From NCBI GenBank assembly GCA_015075745.1, contig JABTTW010000001.1, forward strand, positions 1,674,001 to 1,738,000: a DNA stretch of 64,000 bases, given 5' to 3'. The position numbers were made by a program, and so were the translations under genes. The stretch comes from Planctomycetia bacterium (GTDB lineage: Bacteria; Planctomycetota; Phycisphaerae; UBA1845; UTPLA1). The notes under the pieces are model-generated. The model made no database searches and was not told where the DNA came from. It was given only the letters and a program-made list of their open reading frames with translations. Below are positions 16,399 through 25,350 of this stretch, piece by piece. The first letter of the stretch is position 1. Every line of letters begins with the position of its first letter.

Positions 16399-18213
16399 AT
16401 GACGTCCTCGACTCCCCGTCTCGTCACCCGAAGCAGCGCGCAGTTCCTTCTGCTGGTCGCGATGACGATCCTCGCCTATGTGCCCGTCTTCAGTGCAGGC
16501 TATGTCTGGGACGACGATTCCTACCTCACGCGCAACAAGACCCTGACATCCGAGAACGGACTTGCCGAGATTTGGCTCACGCCGCGCGCCTCGCCACAGT
16601 ATTACCCGATGGTGTTCTCGACGTTCTGGCTGGAGCGCCGACTATGGGGCCTCAATCCAACCGGCTATCACGTCGTCAACGTGCTGCTTCATGCGGCGAC
16701 CGCCGTTTTCTTGTGGCGATTGCTCTTGCGTTTGAAGCTCCCCGGCGCCTGGCTGGCCGCCGCGGCCTTTGCGCTGCATCCGGTTCACGTGGAATCAGTC
16801 GCCTGGATCGCCGAACGAAAAAACGTGCTGTCCGGCCTCTTCTACATGCTTGCCGCCTCCGCCTTTATGAGGTTCATTCCGCCCGACAGCGCGCCGAGTC
16901 GCGGGCGAATCGGGTGGTACATCGCTTCGCTTGGGCTGTTTGTCCTGGCGCTTTTGAGCAAGACGACCACTTGCTCGCTGCCGGCGGCGATTCTGCTTGT
17001 CATCTGGTGGAAACGTGGGCGCCTGACGCTACTCGATGGCCTGCCGCTTGTTCCCATGTTCCTCCTGGGCGGCGCGTTCGCCGCGCTCACGACCCATCTC
17101 GAGCAGTCACACGTCGGCGCAGAGCAGATCGACTGGCAACTCTCCGTCGCCCAGCGCTGCATCATTGCAGGCAGCGCACTTTGGTTCTATCTGAGCAAGC
17201 TTCTTGTGCCCGCGAATCTCTGCTTCGTTTATCCGCGATGGACGCCCGATCCAGCGTCGCTGCTCGATCTCGCCGCGCCGCTCGGATGGCTGCTTCTGCT
17301 CGCTGGGCTGCTGGCCATGCGCCGTCGAATCGGCCGCGGCCCGGCGGCGGCCATGCTCTTTTTCTCAGGTACGCTCGTTCCCGCCCTGGGCTTCATTGAC
17401 GTCTTTCCATTCAAGTACTCTTTCGTCGCGGATCACTTTCAGTATCTCGCCTCAATCGGTCCGCTGGTCCTGCTCGCTGCCGCGCTCCATCGAGTCGCCA
17501 GAGGCGCTGGCTCTTCGATCGCGCACGCCGCAAGTCCGCTGGTAAAGTCGGTGTGCGCGGCGGTTCTCGTCTGCCTCGGCGGCCTCACCATGGCCCGGAC
17601 CTTTGCATTTCAATCCGAAGAGTCGCTCTGGCGCGATACCCTGGCGAAGAACGATGCGGCCTGGTCGGCACACCTGAACCTCGGCGTGATTCTCGATCAA
17701 CGCGGCGAAACCCAGTCAGCCATCGCCCATTTCGAAAAGGCGTTGAAGTTCGCCCCGAAAGAATCCGCGGTCCACGTAAACCTGGCCCTGGCCTATGAGC
17801 GCACCGGTCGCATTGATGAGGCCCTGGCTTCCTATGAGACGGCACTGTCGCTCAACCCGAAGAGCTGGACGGCCCATTACAACCGCGGCGGCCTCCTCAC
17901 CCGGCTCGGCCGAAACGAGGAGGCGATCAGCGACTTCACACAATCGGCCGAATTGGGTCCGGAGCCTGCGCCCTCGCATTACAACCGCGGCATCGTCTTG
18001 GAAAAAATGGGCCGCCGCGAGGATGCCTTGCAGGCATTCAAGCAGGCAGCCGAAAGCAAACCAGACTGGATCGCGCCGCGCCTGGCCGCCGTTCGCTGCC
18101 TTCGCGACCTGGGCCGTAAAGAGGCCGCCATTGCCGCATTGCGAGATGTGATATCCCTGTTTCCGGACGAGCCGGAATCTCGGACTTTGCTGCGGCAATT
18201 GGATGGCCAATAG
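16399..18213 (+). CDS. TMTC-like polytopic membrane protein with C-terminal TPRs
   Basis: About 604 residues. The N-terminal 380 residues have some ten membrane segments, with a first extracytoplasmic loop containing WDDDSYL and a second with HPVHVESVAWIAERKN. The C-terminal part holds at least four TPR units (LNLGVILDQRGE, VNLALAYERTGR, YNRGGLLTRLGR, YNRGIVLEKMGR). This plan and the DD loop resemble TMTC proteins, which are glycosyltransferases of the GT-C fold in animals, and their many bacterial homologues. Activity here is inferred, perhaps transfer of sugar from a lipid carrier. Start ATG 16399 or GTG 16396; the first overlaps the stop of a 20-codon frame (16337-16399), which would couple it to the upstream operon. 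Confidence 0.7.
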   Translation: MTSSTPRLVTRSSAQFLLLVAMTILAYVPVFSAGYVWDDDSYLTRNKTLTSENGLAEIWLTPRASPQYYPMVFSTFWLERRLWGLNPTGYHVVNVLLHAATAVFLWRLLLRLKLPGAWLAAAAFALHPVHVESVAWIAERKNVLSGLFYMLAASAFMRFIPPDSAPSRGRIGWYIASLGLFVLALLSKTTTCSLPAAILLVIWWKRGRLTLLDGLPLVPMFLLGGAFAALTTHLEQSHVGAEQIDWQLSVAQRCIIAGSALWFYLSKLLVPANLCFVYPRWTPDPASLLDLAAPLGWLLLLAGLLAMRRRIGRGPAAAMLFFSGTLVPALGFIDVFPFKYSFVADHFQYLASIGPLVLLAAALHRVARGAGSSIAHAASPLVKSVCAAVLVCLGGLTMARTFAFQSEESLWRDTLAKNDAAWSAHLNLGVILDQRGETQSAIAHFEKALKFAPKESAVHVNLALAYERTGRIDEALASYETALSLNPKSWTAHYNRGGLLTRLGRNEEAISDFTQSAELGPEPAPSHYNRGIVLEKMGRREDALQAFKQAAESKPDWIAPRLAAVRCLRDLGRKEAAIAALRDVISLFPDEPESRTLLRQLDGQ

Positions 18214-18466
18214 GCACTTGTGCTTCGGAAACTGGAGCACCCCCATCCCGTTTGGCGACCGGCGAAGTCTTGAATCTCCGCCCCCAATTTGATAGACTTC
18301 GATTTCTGAGCAAGAAGGAAGGGAACATCTTAATATAGTGCCGCCCGGCTCGCACCCATTGGCGGCTCCAAGCACCCGAAGAAACTCTTAGCCGGTTTTT
18401 GCGCGACGAGAGTATGTAACTCTCCGCGAGTGTTTTATGTACGTACCCAAACTGAAAGGCCGAACC

Positions 18467-19441
18467 ATGATTCGAAAAGTTGCCCTCGCTCTCCTTGTGT
18501 CAGCGGTGGCGTCCACCGCCAAAGCCGGTGTTTCCGGCGACCCCAACGACTTCTACGTCCTCAGCGACGCGGTCAATGAGGTCTACCAGTTCGACCGACT
18601 CCCCGCATTCCCGCATGTACCCGGTGTCTATGCCGGCGTTCTCGGCGGCAGCTACAGCAACGTTTTCTCCAACCAGGGCGAAGTAGGCACAATCTATCCC
18701 TATCTCGGCGCAGTCGCCGGCACGAACCAGGATTTCTTTATCGGTGGCTTTAGCGGCCTGACGAAGATTGACTCCACATCCGGCGCGTTCATTCAGAGTG
18801 TCGGCGCAGCAGGCCTGCGACTTGGCCCCGCCAAAGCGCCCAACGGCAATCTCGTCGTCGGCGGCCCGACCGGCGTCGAAGAGTATAACCCCAATACCGG
18901 CGCGTTCGTTCGCACCGTCGTCGGCTCCGGTGACGGCGCCAATCTCCACGCTTTCAACGGCAATAGCATGTATGTCGCCAACTGGTACGGCGGCTCAGGC
19001 TTCGGCATCAAGCGCTACAACTTCGTCAGCGGCGCATCGCTCGGCGCCGACATCGCCGTCCCCTTCGCCCCGCAGGAAATCGGCTTCGGCCCCGATGGCG
19101 CACTCTATGCCACCGCCCTCTACGAAGGGCCCGGCGTCGAAGGCCTTTGGCGATACGACTCCGGCCTGAACTCGTGGTCGCAGTTCATCGATGTCCAGTC
19201 CCTCGCCGGCGGCGGCCCGCACGGTTTTACCTATGACCCCGTGACGTTTGACTGCTTCATGGCCTTCAACACCGGTGAGATTTACCGCTTTAACGGCTAC
19301 ACCGGAGCCTACATCGATCAGCCGAACTTTGTCCCCACGAAGCTCACCGACGTCCTCTTCAAGGAAGTCATCCCCGAGCCGGCCACGATCGGCCTGCTGA
19401 TCCTCGGCGCCGGCTTCGTCATACGACGCCGCTCGCGCTAA
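18467..19441 (+). CDS. PEP-CTERM sorted surface/secreted protein
   Basis: A 324-residue exported protein. An N-terminal signal peptide (MIRKVALALLVSAVASTAKA) is followed by a beta-propeller-like region with repeated FxGGFSGLTKID, VGGPTGVEEYN and GFGPDGALYATAL strands. The C-terminus is a classic PEP-CTERM sorting signal: I-P-E-P, a hydrophobic segment (TIGLLILGAGFVI) and a basic RRRSR tail. In the known system exosortase/archaeosortase-like enzymes cut at PEP; that enzyme is not in the window. ATG 18467 was chosen because it begins the signal peptide; an in-frame ATG at 18437 would add ten residues. It is followed by a terminator. Confidence 0.85.
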   Translation: MIRKVALALLVSAVASTAKAGVSGDPNDFYVLSDAVNEVYQFDRLPAFPHVPGVYAGVLGGSYSNVFSNQGEVGTIYPYLGAVAGTNQDFFIGGFSGLTKIDSTSGAFIQSVGAAGLRLGPAKAPNGNLVVGGPTGVEEYNPNTGAFVRTVVGSGDGANLHAFNGNSMYVANWYGGSGFGIKRYNFVSGASLGADIAVPFAPQEIGFGPDGALYATALYEGPGVEGLWRYDSGLNSWSQFIDVQSLAGGGPHGFTYDPVTFDCFMAFNTGEIYRFNGYTGAYIDQPNFVPTKLTDVLFKEVIPEPATIGLLILGAGFVIRRRSR

Positions 19442-19741
19442 GCGCCCTCCAAACGTGTCCGTTCATCGCGGCCCGTTTGCGAATTGAGCCAACAACATAG
19501 ACCCCGTGGCGATCACACGTCACGGGGTCTTTGCTATTAAAAGCTGCACTCAACTGCGATAGCAAAACAACGGCGTGCACTTAGAAATCGGTTTCGCGAT
19601 GTAGTGGGGCAGGCGTCTCTGCCCGCCATTCCACAGAGTCCAGGAAAGTCTAAAGCGACTCGTGTTTACCTACCCACTTGTAGTTGTCCACGTCCGACCA
19701 TCAATATCTGAAACACGATCCAATCCATCACTGGACATGGA
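19442..19741. other. Intergenic region between convergent genes
   Basis: It contains the terminator of the PEP-CTERM gene (see separate entry). Beyond it there is only a G-rich stretch near 19602 (GGGGCAGGCGTCTCTGCCC), an imperfect palindrome of a kind common in intergenic DNA. I see no gene here. Confidence 0.6.
19499..19532 (+). terminator. Rho-independent terminator after the PEP-CTERM gene
   Basis: Ten-base-pair stem (AGACCCCGTG with CACGGGGTCT), 12-nt loop, then TTGCTATT. It lies about 60 nt past the stop codon of the PEP-CTERM gene. Confidence 0.8.
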
Positions 19742-21556
19742 TCACCCCTTCTTCGCCATCTTCGCCCACGTGTCCTTCAGCGACACCGTCCGGTTAAACA
19801 CCAGCTTCCCCGGCTTCGAGTCCGGGTCCACGCAAAAATACGCGTGCCGCTCGAATTGCACCCGGTCAGGCAATAGTGTCCCGAAGGCGTCGTGTTGAAC
19901 CGAGTACTCCGCCGCGCTCGGCTCCAGCTTGCAGCCGCTCAGCATCTCCAGCGAGTTCGGATTGAGATTCCCCAGCCACGCCTGCTCCCCGCCGTCTATC
20001 CGCTGACCCGACACGAACTCAGGATTCTCAGCAGAGAACAGGTGATCGTACAGCCGCACCTCCGCGTCGATCGCGTGCGCCGCCGACACCCAGTGAATCG
20101 TCCCCTTCACCTTCCGCCCGTCCGGCGAGTCACCACCGCGCGTCGCCGAATCGTACGTCCCGTGAACTTCCGTCACCTCGCCCGTCGCCGGGTCCTTTAC
20201 GCACCCCGTGCACTTCACGAAGAACGCATACCGCAGCCGCACCTCGTTGCCGGGATACAGCCGGTGATACCCCTTCGGCGGCGTCTCCTGAAAATCGTCG
20301 CGCTCGATATACAGCTCGCGCCCGAACGGCACCTGCCGCGTGCCCGCCGCCGCATCCTCCGGATTGTTCACCGCGTCGAGCTGCTCGACCTGCCCCTCGG
20401 GGAAATTCGTAATCACCAGCTTCAGCGGACGCAGCACCGCCATCCGCCGCGGAGCCACCTTGTTGAGATGCTCCCGAATGGCATTCTCCAGACGCACGAT
20501 CTCGATCGTGCTGTTGAATTTCGCCACGCCGATGTCTGCGCAAAAAGCCCGAATCGACTCCGGCGTATAACCGCGCCGCCGCAATCCGCTCAGCGTCGGC
20601 ATCCGCGGATCATCCCACCCGTGCACGTGCTTGTCCTTCACCAGATCGAGCAGCTTCCGCTTGCTCATCAGCATGTGCGTCACCGCCAGCCGCGCAAACT
20701 CGATCTGCTGCGGATGGGCGATTCTTCGGCCCCACGGCCCGCTGCCGTCATCGGTCCGCCCTTCGTTGATCGAATCGAGAAACCAATCGTACAGCGGCCG
20801 ATGATTCTCAAACTCCAGCGTGCAGATGCTGTGGGTGATGTTCTCGATGCTGTCTTCCAGCCCGTGCGCCCAATCGTACATCGGGTAGATGCACCACGCG
20901 TCCTTGGTGCGATGATGCGCCGCATGCAGGATGCGATACATCACCGGATCGCGCAGGTTCAGATTCGGGCTCGCCATGTCTATCTTCGCCCGCAGCGTCT
21001 TCGACCCGTCGGGGAACTCTCCCTTGCGCATCCGCGCGAACAGGTCGAGATTCTCCTCAACGCTCCGATCGCGAAACGGGCTGTTCGTCCCCGGCCTCGT
21101 CAATGATCCGCGATGCCGCGAGGTTTCCTCGGCGGAAAGGTCGCAGACAAACGCCTTCCCCTTCCTGATCAGCTCGACCGCCCAGTCGTGCATCTGCTGG
21201 AAGTAATCGCTGGAGAAGATGACGCCCGCCTCGGCGTCGGTGTCAGACATGCCGACCCACTTCGCCCCCAGCCAGCGCACGTCGCGCACGATGCTGTCGA
21301 CGTACTCCTGCTCTTCCTTCACCGGATTGGTGTCGTCAAAGCGCAGGTTGAACCGACCGCCGTACTTCTCGGCGAGGCCGTAGTTCAGCCAGATGCTCTT
21401 GGCGTGACCGATGTGCAGATACCCGTTCGGCTCCGGCGGAAAGCGCGTCTGCACCCGCGGCCGCCCGTCAGGCCCCGTGCCCCAGCGCAGCGCGGCATTA
21501 TCCGCCTCAACGATCTCCTGGACAAAATTCAATTGCTTCGGTGCGGTTTCATTCAT
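19742..21556 (-). CDS. glnS: Glutaminyl-tRNA synthetase
   Basis: A 604-residue class I aminoacyl-tRNA synthetase that charges tRNA-Gln. It has [17 protein letters not shown] with the HIGH motif near residue 48, [26 protein letters not shown], and the KMSKS-type motif HMLMSKRKL. The C-terminal part is the double beta-barrel anticodon-binding domain. The [14 protein letters not shown] form and the long barrel distinguish GlnRS from bacterial GluRS. The ATG at 21556 gives the normal start a few residues before NFVQEIV; it overlaps by 8 nt the end of the upstream unknown gene, so both may be cotranscribed. Confidence 0.95.
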   Translation of the reverse strand: MNETAPKQLNFVQEIVEADNAALRWGTGPDGRPRVQTRFPPEPNGYLHIGHAKSIWLNYGLAEKYGGRFNLRFDDTNPVKEEQEYVDSIVRDVRWLGAKWVGMSDTDAEAGVIFSSDYFQQMHDWAVELIRKGKAFVCDLSAEETSRHRGSLTRPGTNSPFRDRSVEENLDLFARMRKGEFPDGSKTLRAKIDMASPNLNLRDPVMYRILHAAHHRTKDAWCIYPMYDWAHGLEDSIENITHSICTLEFENHRPLYDWFLDSINEGRTDDGSGPWGRRIAHPQQIEFARLAVTHMLMSKRKLLDLVKDKHVHGWDDPRMPTLSGLRRRGYTPESIRAFCADIGVAKFNSTIEIVRLENAIREHLNKVAPRRMAVLRPLKLVITNFPEGQVEQLDAVNNPEDAAAGTRQVPFGRELYIERDDFQETPPKGYHRLYPGNEVRLRYAFFVKCTGCVKDPATGEVTEVHGTYDSATRGGDSPDGRKVKGTIHWVSAAHAIDAEVRLYDHLFSAENPEFVSGQRIDGGEQAWLGNLNPNSLEMLSGCKLEPSAAEYSVQHDAFGTLLPDRVQFERHAYFCVDPDSKPGKLVFNRTVSLKDTWAKMAKKG

Positions 21557-22451
21557 ACCCGGAATTGTAACTGGAAGCCCCAGCGGGCAAAGAGGCGTCC
21601 GGTTCGCCATCCTTCTTCGCCGTTGGGGGCAGCTCTTCGATTCGCGCGAGTTCGTCCCCGATGAACGTCATGAGTTTCTTGTGGTGGTACGGCTCCAGCC
21701 GAATGTCGGGTTCCTGCCAGCCGGACTGCATTTCGTAGCGCTTTCGGATGCGCTTTCGGACGAGTTTCCAATAGCGCCAAGCCCCATATCTATCAGAGGC
21801 ATTGCTCCTCAGGCTGAATATTAAGTTCCCGGTGTCCTTGTCTCGCCTTTCATATCGATTCTCGAAAAGGGGGAGCATGTAGCGCTCAACCGTCAAGTCC
21901 TGAGGAAACCAGGGGTTTGGGTTCATGTAGTCGAGTTGCCGATGGAAGCCTGGGATCAAAGGAACTAGAAACACTTCTTCTGATGGATACGTATAGGTAA
22001 TCGGAATAGCAAACAAGCCAATAAGAATCGGAGTAGTTACCGCGGTAAGCACCGGCTTCGTTCTAACGCCTTCGATGATACCCATGATCCCATAGCCGAT
22101 GACGACTTCGTTTGGAATGATCGCCACCGAACCGAGCAGAATGTCGACCGGAACCTTGGCCTTTCCCTCTACGATTGGAATTATGTGCGTGATGGGCGCT
22201 CCCTGATAATGACCGAGGAAAACTCGATAATTGTCACGGCGATTAACAACGAGCAGCCCGTCAGCCTCGATCAGCTTGCCATCGCGATCTCGAAACTCGA
22301 CCGTCTCCCCGACCCGGCCGCGAAGATGGGATACATAGCGACCGGTAGCGCGCATCCCGTGGATGAAACCGCGGATGTCCAGAGGATCGCAAAGAGACTC
22401 TTCACTTGGATGGCCCTTGAGCCGAATCACAGCTTCGCCCCCGTGCAACAC
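21549..22451 (-). CDS. Hypothetical protein with two hydrophobic segments
   Basis: A 300-residue protein I do not recognise. The N-terminal half includes a beta-rich region (residues 30-100) with [16 protein letters not shown] and RVFLGHY. A hydrophobic part follows at about residues 105-165 ([29 protein letters not shown]), then a charged Tyr/Arg-rich C-terminal part. The base composition is visibly less GC-rich than glnS beside it. It starts with GTG at 22451, 24 nt after the YgiT-type gene, and runs 8 nt into glnS. Position suggests the same transcript as the toxin-antitoxin-like pair upstream. Function unknown. Confidence 0.55.
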   Translation of the reverse strand: MLHGGEAVIRLKGHPSEESLCDPLDIRGFIHGMRATGRYVSHLRGRVGETVEFRDRDGKLIEADGLLVVNRRDNYRVFLGHYQGAPITHIIPIVEGKAKVPVDILLGSVAIIPNEVVIGYGIMGIIEGVRTKPVLTAVTTPILIGLFAIPITYTYPSEEVFLVPLIPGFHRQLDYMNPNPWFPQDLTVERYMLPLFENRYERRDKDTGNLIFSLRSNASDRYGAWRYWKLVRKRIRKRYEMQSGWQEPDIRLEPYHHKKLMTFIGDELARIEELPPTAKKDGEPDASLPAGASSYNSGYE

Positions 22452-22475
22452 TACGTTCGAAGCACCTTACCCGTC

Positions 22476-22715
22476 TTAGCCCTCGAACTTAGCAATAGGA
22501 ATCTCTACGGCCCGTGCACTCGGTGCGGTACCCCGCCCAATCTCCGCGACACGCCGCATCACCGATGCATCGTAGTAACGAGCCCCACATTTCTCGCAAA
22601 CCCCGATCGGTACATCTTCAAGGATGACAAACCGGCCCTTGTGCCGAAGCGCCTCTTGTTGAGAGGTCCGACCCTTTACCAGTCCGCTGCAATGCTCACA
22701 AGAAAAGTCGTACAT
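22476..22715 (-). CDS. YgiT-type zinc-finger protein (antitoxin-like)
   Basis: A 79-residue protein with C7-E-H-C10 and a later CEKCG knuckle, the zinc-binding domain found at the N-terminus of MqsA/YgiT antitoxins. The usual C-terminal helix-turn-helix for autoregulation is missing, so it is the short YgiT-type zinc-finger form. It follows 10 nt after the DUF4258 gene, with the toxin first, as in mqsRA. Likely neutralises or regulates the product of that gene. Pairing inferred from order and size. Confidence 0.7.
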   Translation of the reverse strand: MYDFSCEHCSGLVKGRTSQQEALRHKGRFVILEDVPIGVCEKCGARYYDASVMRRVAEIGRGTAPSARAVEIPIAKFEG

Positions 22716-22725
22716 ATCGCGATCC

Positions 22726-23004
22726 CTACTTTACTTCGTAGACGGTGATAATGAGTAGTTGCTCGCCTTCGACGAACCTCGCAACTGTCGCAACCTGCGT
22801 GGTAAGATCGCAACCGGTTCCGACAATCACATATCGGGTTCCTCTTGGATCGTCAGTCAGCACCGCGTCAATTTGTCCGGTCAGGATGGCCGCTTCGACA
22901 TCAAGTACATCAAGGTTATCCTCATCCATCTCGTCGTATGCATGCTCGGAAAAGGCATATCGCCGGCTCAAAATGGCGCTGCGAATCCGTTCGAGCATCT
23001 GCAT
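22726..23004 (-). CDS. DUF4258-family protein (toxin-like)
   Basis: A 92-residue protein of the DUF4258 type: an N-terminal helix with RYAFSEHAYDEM, a VLDVEAAILTGQI stretch, then RGTRYVIVG and a last strand LLIITVYEV. Such proteins are often found with YgiT-type zinc fingers, and the fold is thought to resemble RelE/MqsR-like toxins. The His in SEHA is the most conserved-looking residue. Together with the next gene it is probably a type II toxin-antitoxin module. RNase activity is not shown by the sequence. Confidence 0.65.
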   Translation of the reverse strand: MQMLERIRSAILSRRYAFSEHAYDEMDEDNLDVLDVEAAILTGQIDAVLTDDPRGTRYVIVGTGCDLTTQVATVARFVEGEQLLIITVYEVK

Positions 23005-23184
23005 TGGGCGTTATGCCTCAGAACCTGAATCCATCACTGCCGTGGCGAATGCTCATTATATCCCATCGCGGCATTTCGTCGCCACAATCGCCTATCGATA
23101 GTTGTTCCCATGACCACTGCCCCTCAAGACCAAACTCGCAAGGAATATCAAGCACCTCCCCCGCCCACCGGCCATAATTCCATC

Positions 23185-24093
23185 ATGAGCGAACCACTAA
23201 AAGCCCAGACCGCCCGCGACTACACCGAGCGTGTCCTACGCGTCCTCGTGCACATTCAAAATCATCTCGACGAGGAGCTATCACTCGACGACCTCGCTGC
23301 CATCGCCCGATTCTCCCCCTTCCACTTTCACCGCGTCTTTCGCGGCATGGTCGGCGAATCCGTCAAGGAGCGCGTCCGCCGTCTCCGGCTCGAACGCGCC
23401 GCCCACCGCCTCAAGTTCTCCGACGAGCAGGTCATACGCCTGGCACTCGATGCCGGCTACGAAGCGCACGAGTCCTTCACCCGCGCCTTCGCCGTCATGT
23501 TCGGCGTCAGCCCCAGCGAGTTCCGCAAGACGCACCGCGCCGTCGCCTATCCGCCCAGTCCGTCCAACGTGCACTTCGTCGCCGGCGGCGATCTGGAATC
23601 CTTCGAACCCCAATCACCGGGAGAAAAAGCCATGGACGTCAGAATAGAAAAAATCCCCGCAACCCGCGTCGCCTTCATCCGCCACATCGGCCCCTACGAT
23701 CAGGTCGGCGCCGCATGGGGACGCCTCATGTCATGGGCTGGCCCCAAAGGCTTGCTCGGCCCCTCAATGCGAATCTTCGGCCTCTGCTACAGTGACCCCG
23801 ACGTGACACCGCCGGAAAAAGTCCAGTACGACGCCTCCCTCGTCGTCGGCCCCAACGTCCAGCCCGAAGGCGACATCGGCGTGCAGGACGTCGAAGGCGG
23901 CGAGTTCGCCGTCGCCGTTCATCACGGCTCATACAGCAAGCTGGGCGAAACCTACGGCATGCTCTGCGGCCAGTGGCTGCCTTCCAGCGGCCGCCAACTC
24001 GGCCCGCCGCCGTGCATCGAGCGCTACCTGAATAATCCCCAGTTCACCCCCGAAGACAAGCTCGTTACCGAGGTCTGCATGAAACTGGCCTGA
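23185..24093 (+). CDS. AraC-family regulator with GyrI-like effector domain
   Basis: About 302 residues. An N-terminal AraC-type double helix-turn-helix domain (about residues 10-115; LSLDDLAAIARFSPFHFHRVF and the GYEAHESFTRAFAVMFGVSPSEFRK motif) is followed by a GyrI-like/effector-binding domain (about 150-300; VAFIRHIGPYDQ, then GEFAVAVHHGSY). This order is as in Rob/SoxS-Rob-like regulators that sense small molecules. The target genes are not known; the acyl-CoA dehydrogenase genes converge on it from the other side. ATG 23185 begins the conserved domain; an in-frame ATG at 23110 would add 25 Pro-rich residues. Confidence 0.85.
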   Translation: MSEPLKAQTARDYTERVLRVLVHIQNHLDEELSLDDLAAIARFSPFHFHRVFRGMVGESVKERVRRLRLERAAHRLKFSDEQVIRLALDAGYEAHESFTRAFAVMFGVSPSEFRKTHRAVAYPPSPSNVHFVAGGDLESFEPQSPGEKAMDVRIEKIPATRVAFIRHIGPYDQVGAAWGRLMSWAGPKGLLGPSMRIFGLCYSDPDVTPPEKVQYDASLVVGPNVQPEGDIGVQDVEGGEFAVAVHHGSYSKLGETYGMLCGQWLPSSGRQLGPPPCIERYLNNPQFTPEDKLVTEVCMKLA

Positions 24094-24159
24094 CGCCGCA
24101 TCCTCCGCGCATCGGCCACTTTACCAGCACCGCCACGAACGACGCCGTATCGCCGCTTA

Positions 24160-25245
24160 TCATCCGCGCGTCATGCTCTTTGTCACCGGCGGCGGCCGAT
24201 GAGTAAACGCGGCAAGCGTCCCGGCGCGCACATCGTCCGGCGCCGACCAAACCAGAAAGAACATCGCCTCGCGCGCCAGCCGCTGGGCATCGCGCTGCCG
24301 CAAAAACCCCGACCCCTTGGCCAGCGTCATCAATCCAACGGCCAGTCGCATCAGCAGATCATTCACCGCGATCCGAATCTCCGTCTTCGGCACCTCGGCC
24401 GCCCCGTCGGCGATCGACGCGGCAAGGCTCATCAGCTTCTCGCGAACTGCCTCAAACCGCGCCGCGAGATCTTCGTAACATTCCACCAGCGGCTGCGGCG
24501 CCTTTTCAGCATAAACCTTCATCTGCCGAACCATCGCCCCGGCCAGCCCGATCCCCGCCGTCGCCACGACGATCGGCTTCACCGGCGACCTTGACGCAAG
24601 CACGCGCTCCACCGGCCCGCGAATAATCAACGCCCGCTCGATGTGCACCGCCCGCAGGTGAATCTCACTCGTCAGCGTCGCCTGAAGCGCCGCAAGCTGC
24701 ATCGGCGGGTCGATATCGACATTCGCCCGGTCCATCGGCACCACCGCCAGTATCTGCCTTCCATCCGGCAATACCGCCCCGGTGACGACATTGTGGCACT
24801 TCTTCGCCCCCGTCACCCACGGCATCACCCCGGTCAGCACAAAACCGTCGCCCGACGGCTGAGCGCTCATCGCCGGCCGCCCCCCCTGCCGGCTCGTCGT
24901 CAGTTGGCTGATCCCCACACTGGTCATCAATTCATTTCGAGCAAATCGCGGAAGCAGATCGCGCCGCAAAGCGTCGTTCTCACCGGCGGCGATCAACTCG
25001 CACGCCGCGTCGCGCTGACTGAGAATCAAAAGCGTAGACATGCACCCCGCCGCGACCGCCTCATACCCCAGCGTCTGCGAAACAGGATCGAGCCCCAGCC
25101 CGCCGAACTCCCGGCCGACCACCCAGCCCCAGGCCCCGGCCTCTGTCAGAGATGTAATCGATTGCTCCGGCCACTCGCCGGTGATGTCGTAATGCGTCGC
25201 CAGCTTTGCCAGCCGAGCCCTCAGAGATTCCAAAGCAGGGTCCAT
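24160..25245 (-). CDS. Acyl-CoA dehydrogenase family protein
   Basis: A 361-residue FAD flavoprotein of the acyl-CoA dehydrogenase superfamily. It has the N-terminal helical domain (EFGGLGLDPVSQTLGYEAVAAGC), the middle beta domain with FVLTGVMPWVTGAKKCHNVV, and a C-terminal helical bundle. The helix that normally carries the catalytic Glu shows no clear YEGT-type motif, so it could be a distant member acting on another substrate, like the dibenzothiophene monooxygenase/ActVA branch. It lies 105 nt downstream of the GcdH-like gene on the same strand and may share its transcript. Confidence 0.7.
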   Translation of the reverse strand: MDPALESLRARLAKLATHYDITGEWPEQSITSLTEAGAWGWVVGREFGGLGLDPVSQTLGYEAVAAGCMSTLLILSQRDAACELIAAGENDALRRDLLPRFARNELMTSVGISQLTTSRQGGRPAMSAQPSGDGFVLTGVMPWVTGAKKCHNVVTGAVLPDGRQILAVVPMDRANVDIDPPMQLAALQATLTSEIHLRAVHIERALIIRGPVERVLASRSPVKPIVVATAGIGLAGAMVRQMKVYAEKAPQPLVECYEDLAARFEAVREKLMSLAASIADGAAEVPKTEIRIAVNDLLMRLAVGLMTLAKGSGFLRQRDAQRLAREAMFFLVWSAPDDVRAGTLAAFTHRPPPVTKSMTRG

Positions 25246-25350
25246 CGCCTGATTGTAAGGCGGCAGACCAAAGGCTTCATCACGAAACCCGTTTGCCCGA
25301 ATCGAAGCGCCGCCTCTCCGCCCTGCCTGCCGTTCGCCCCCGAGGCCAAA

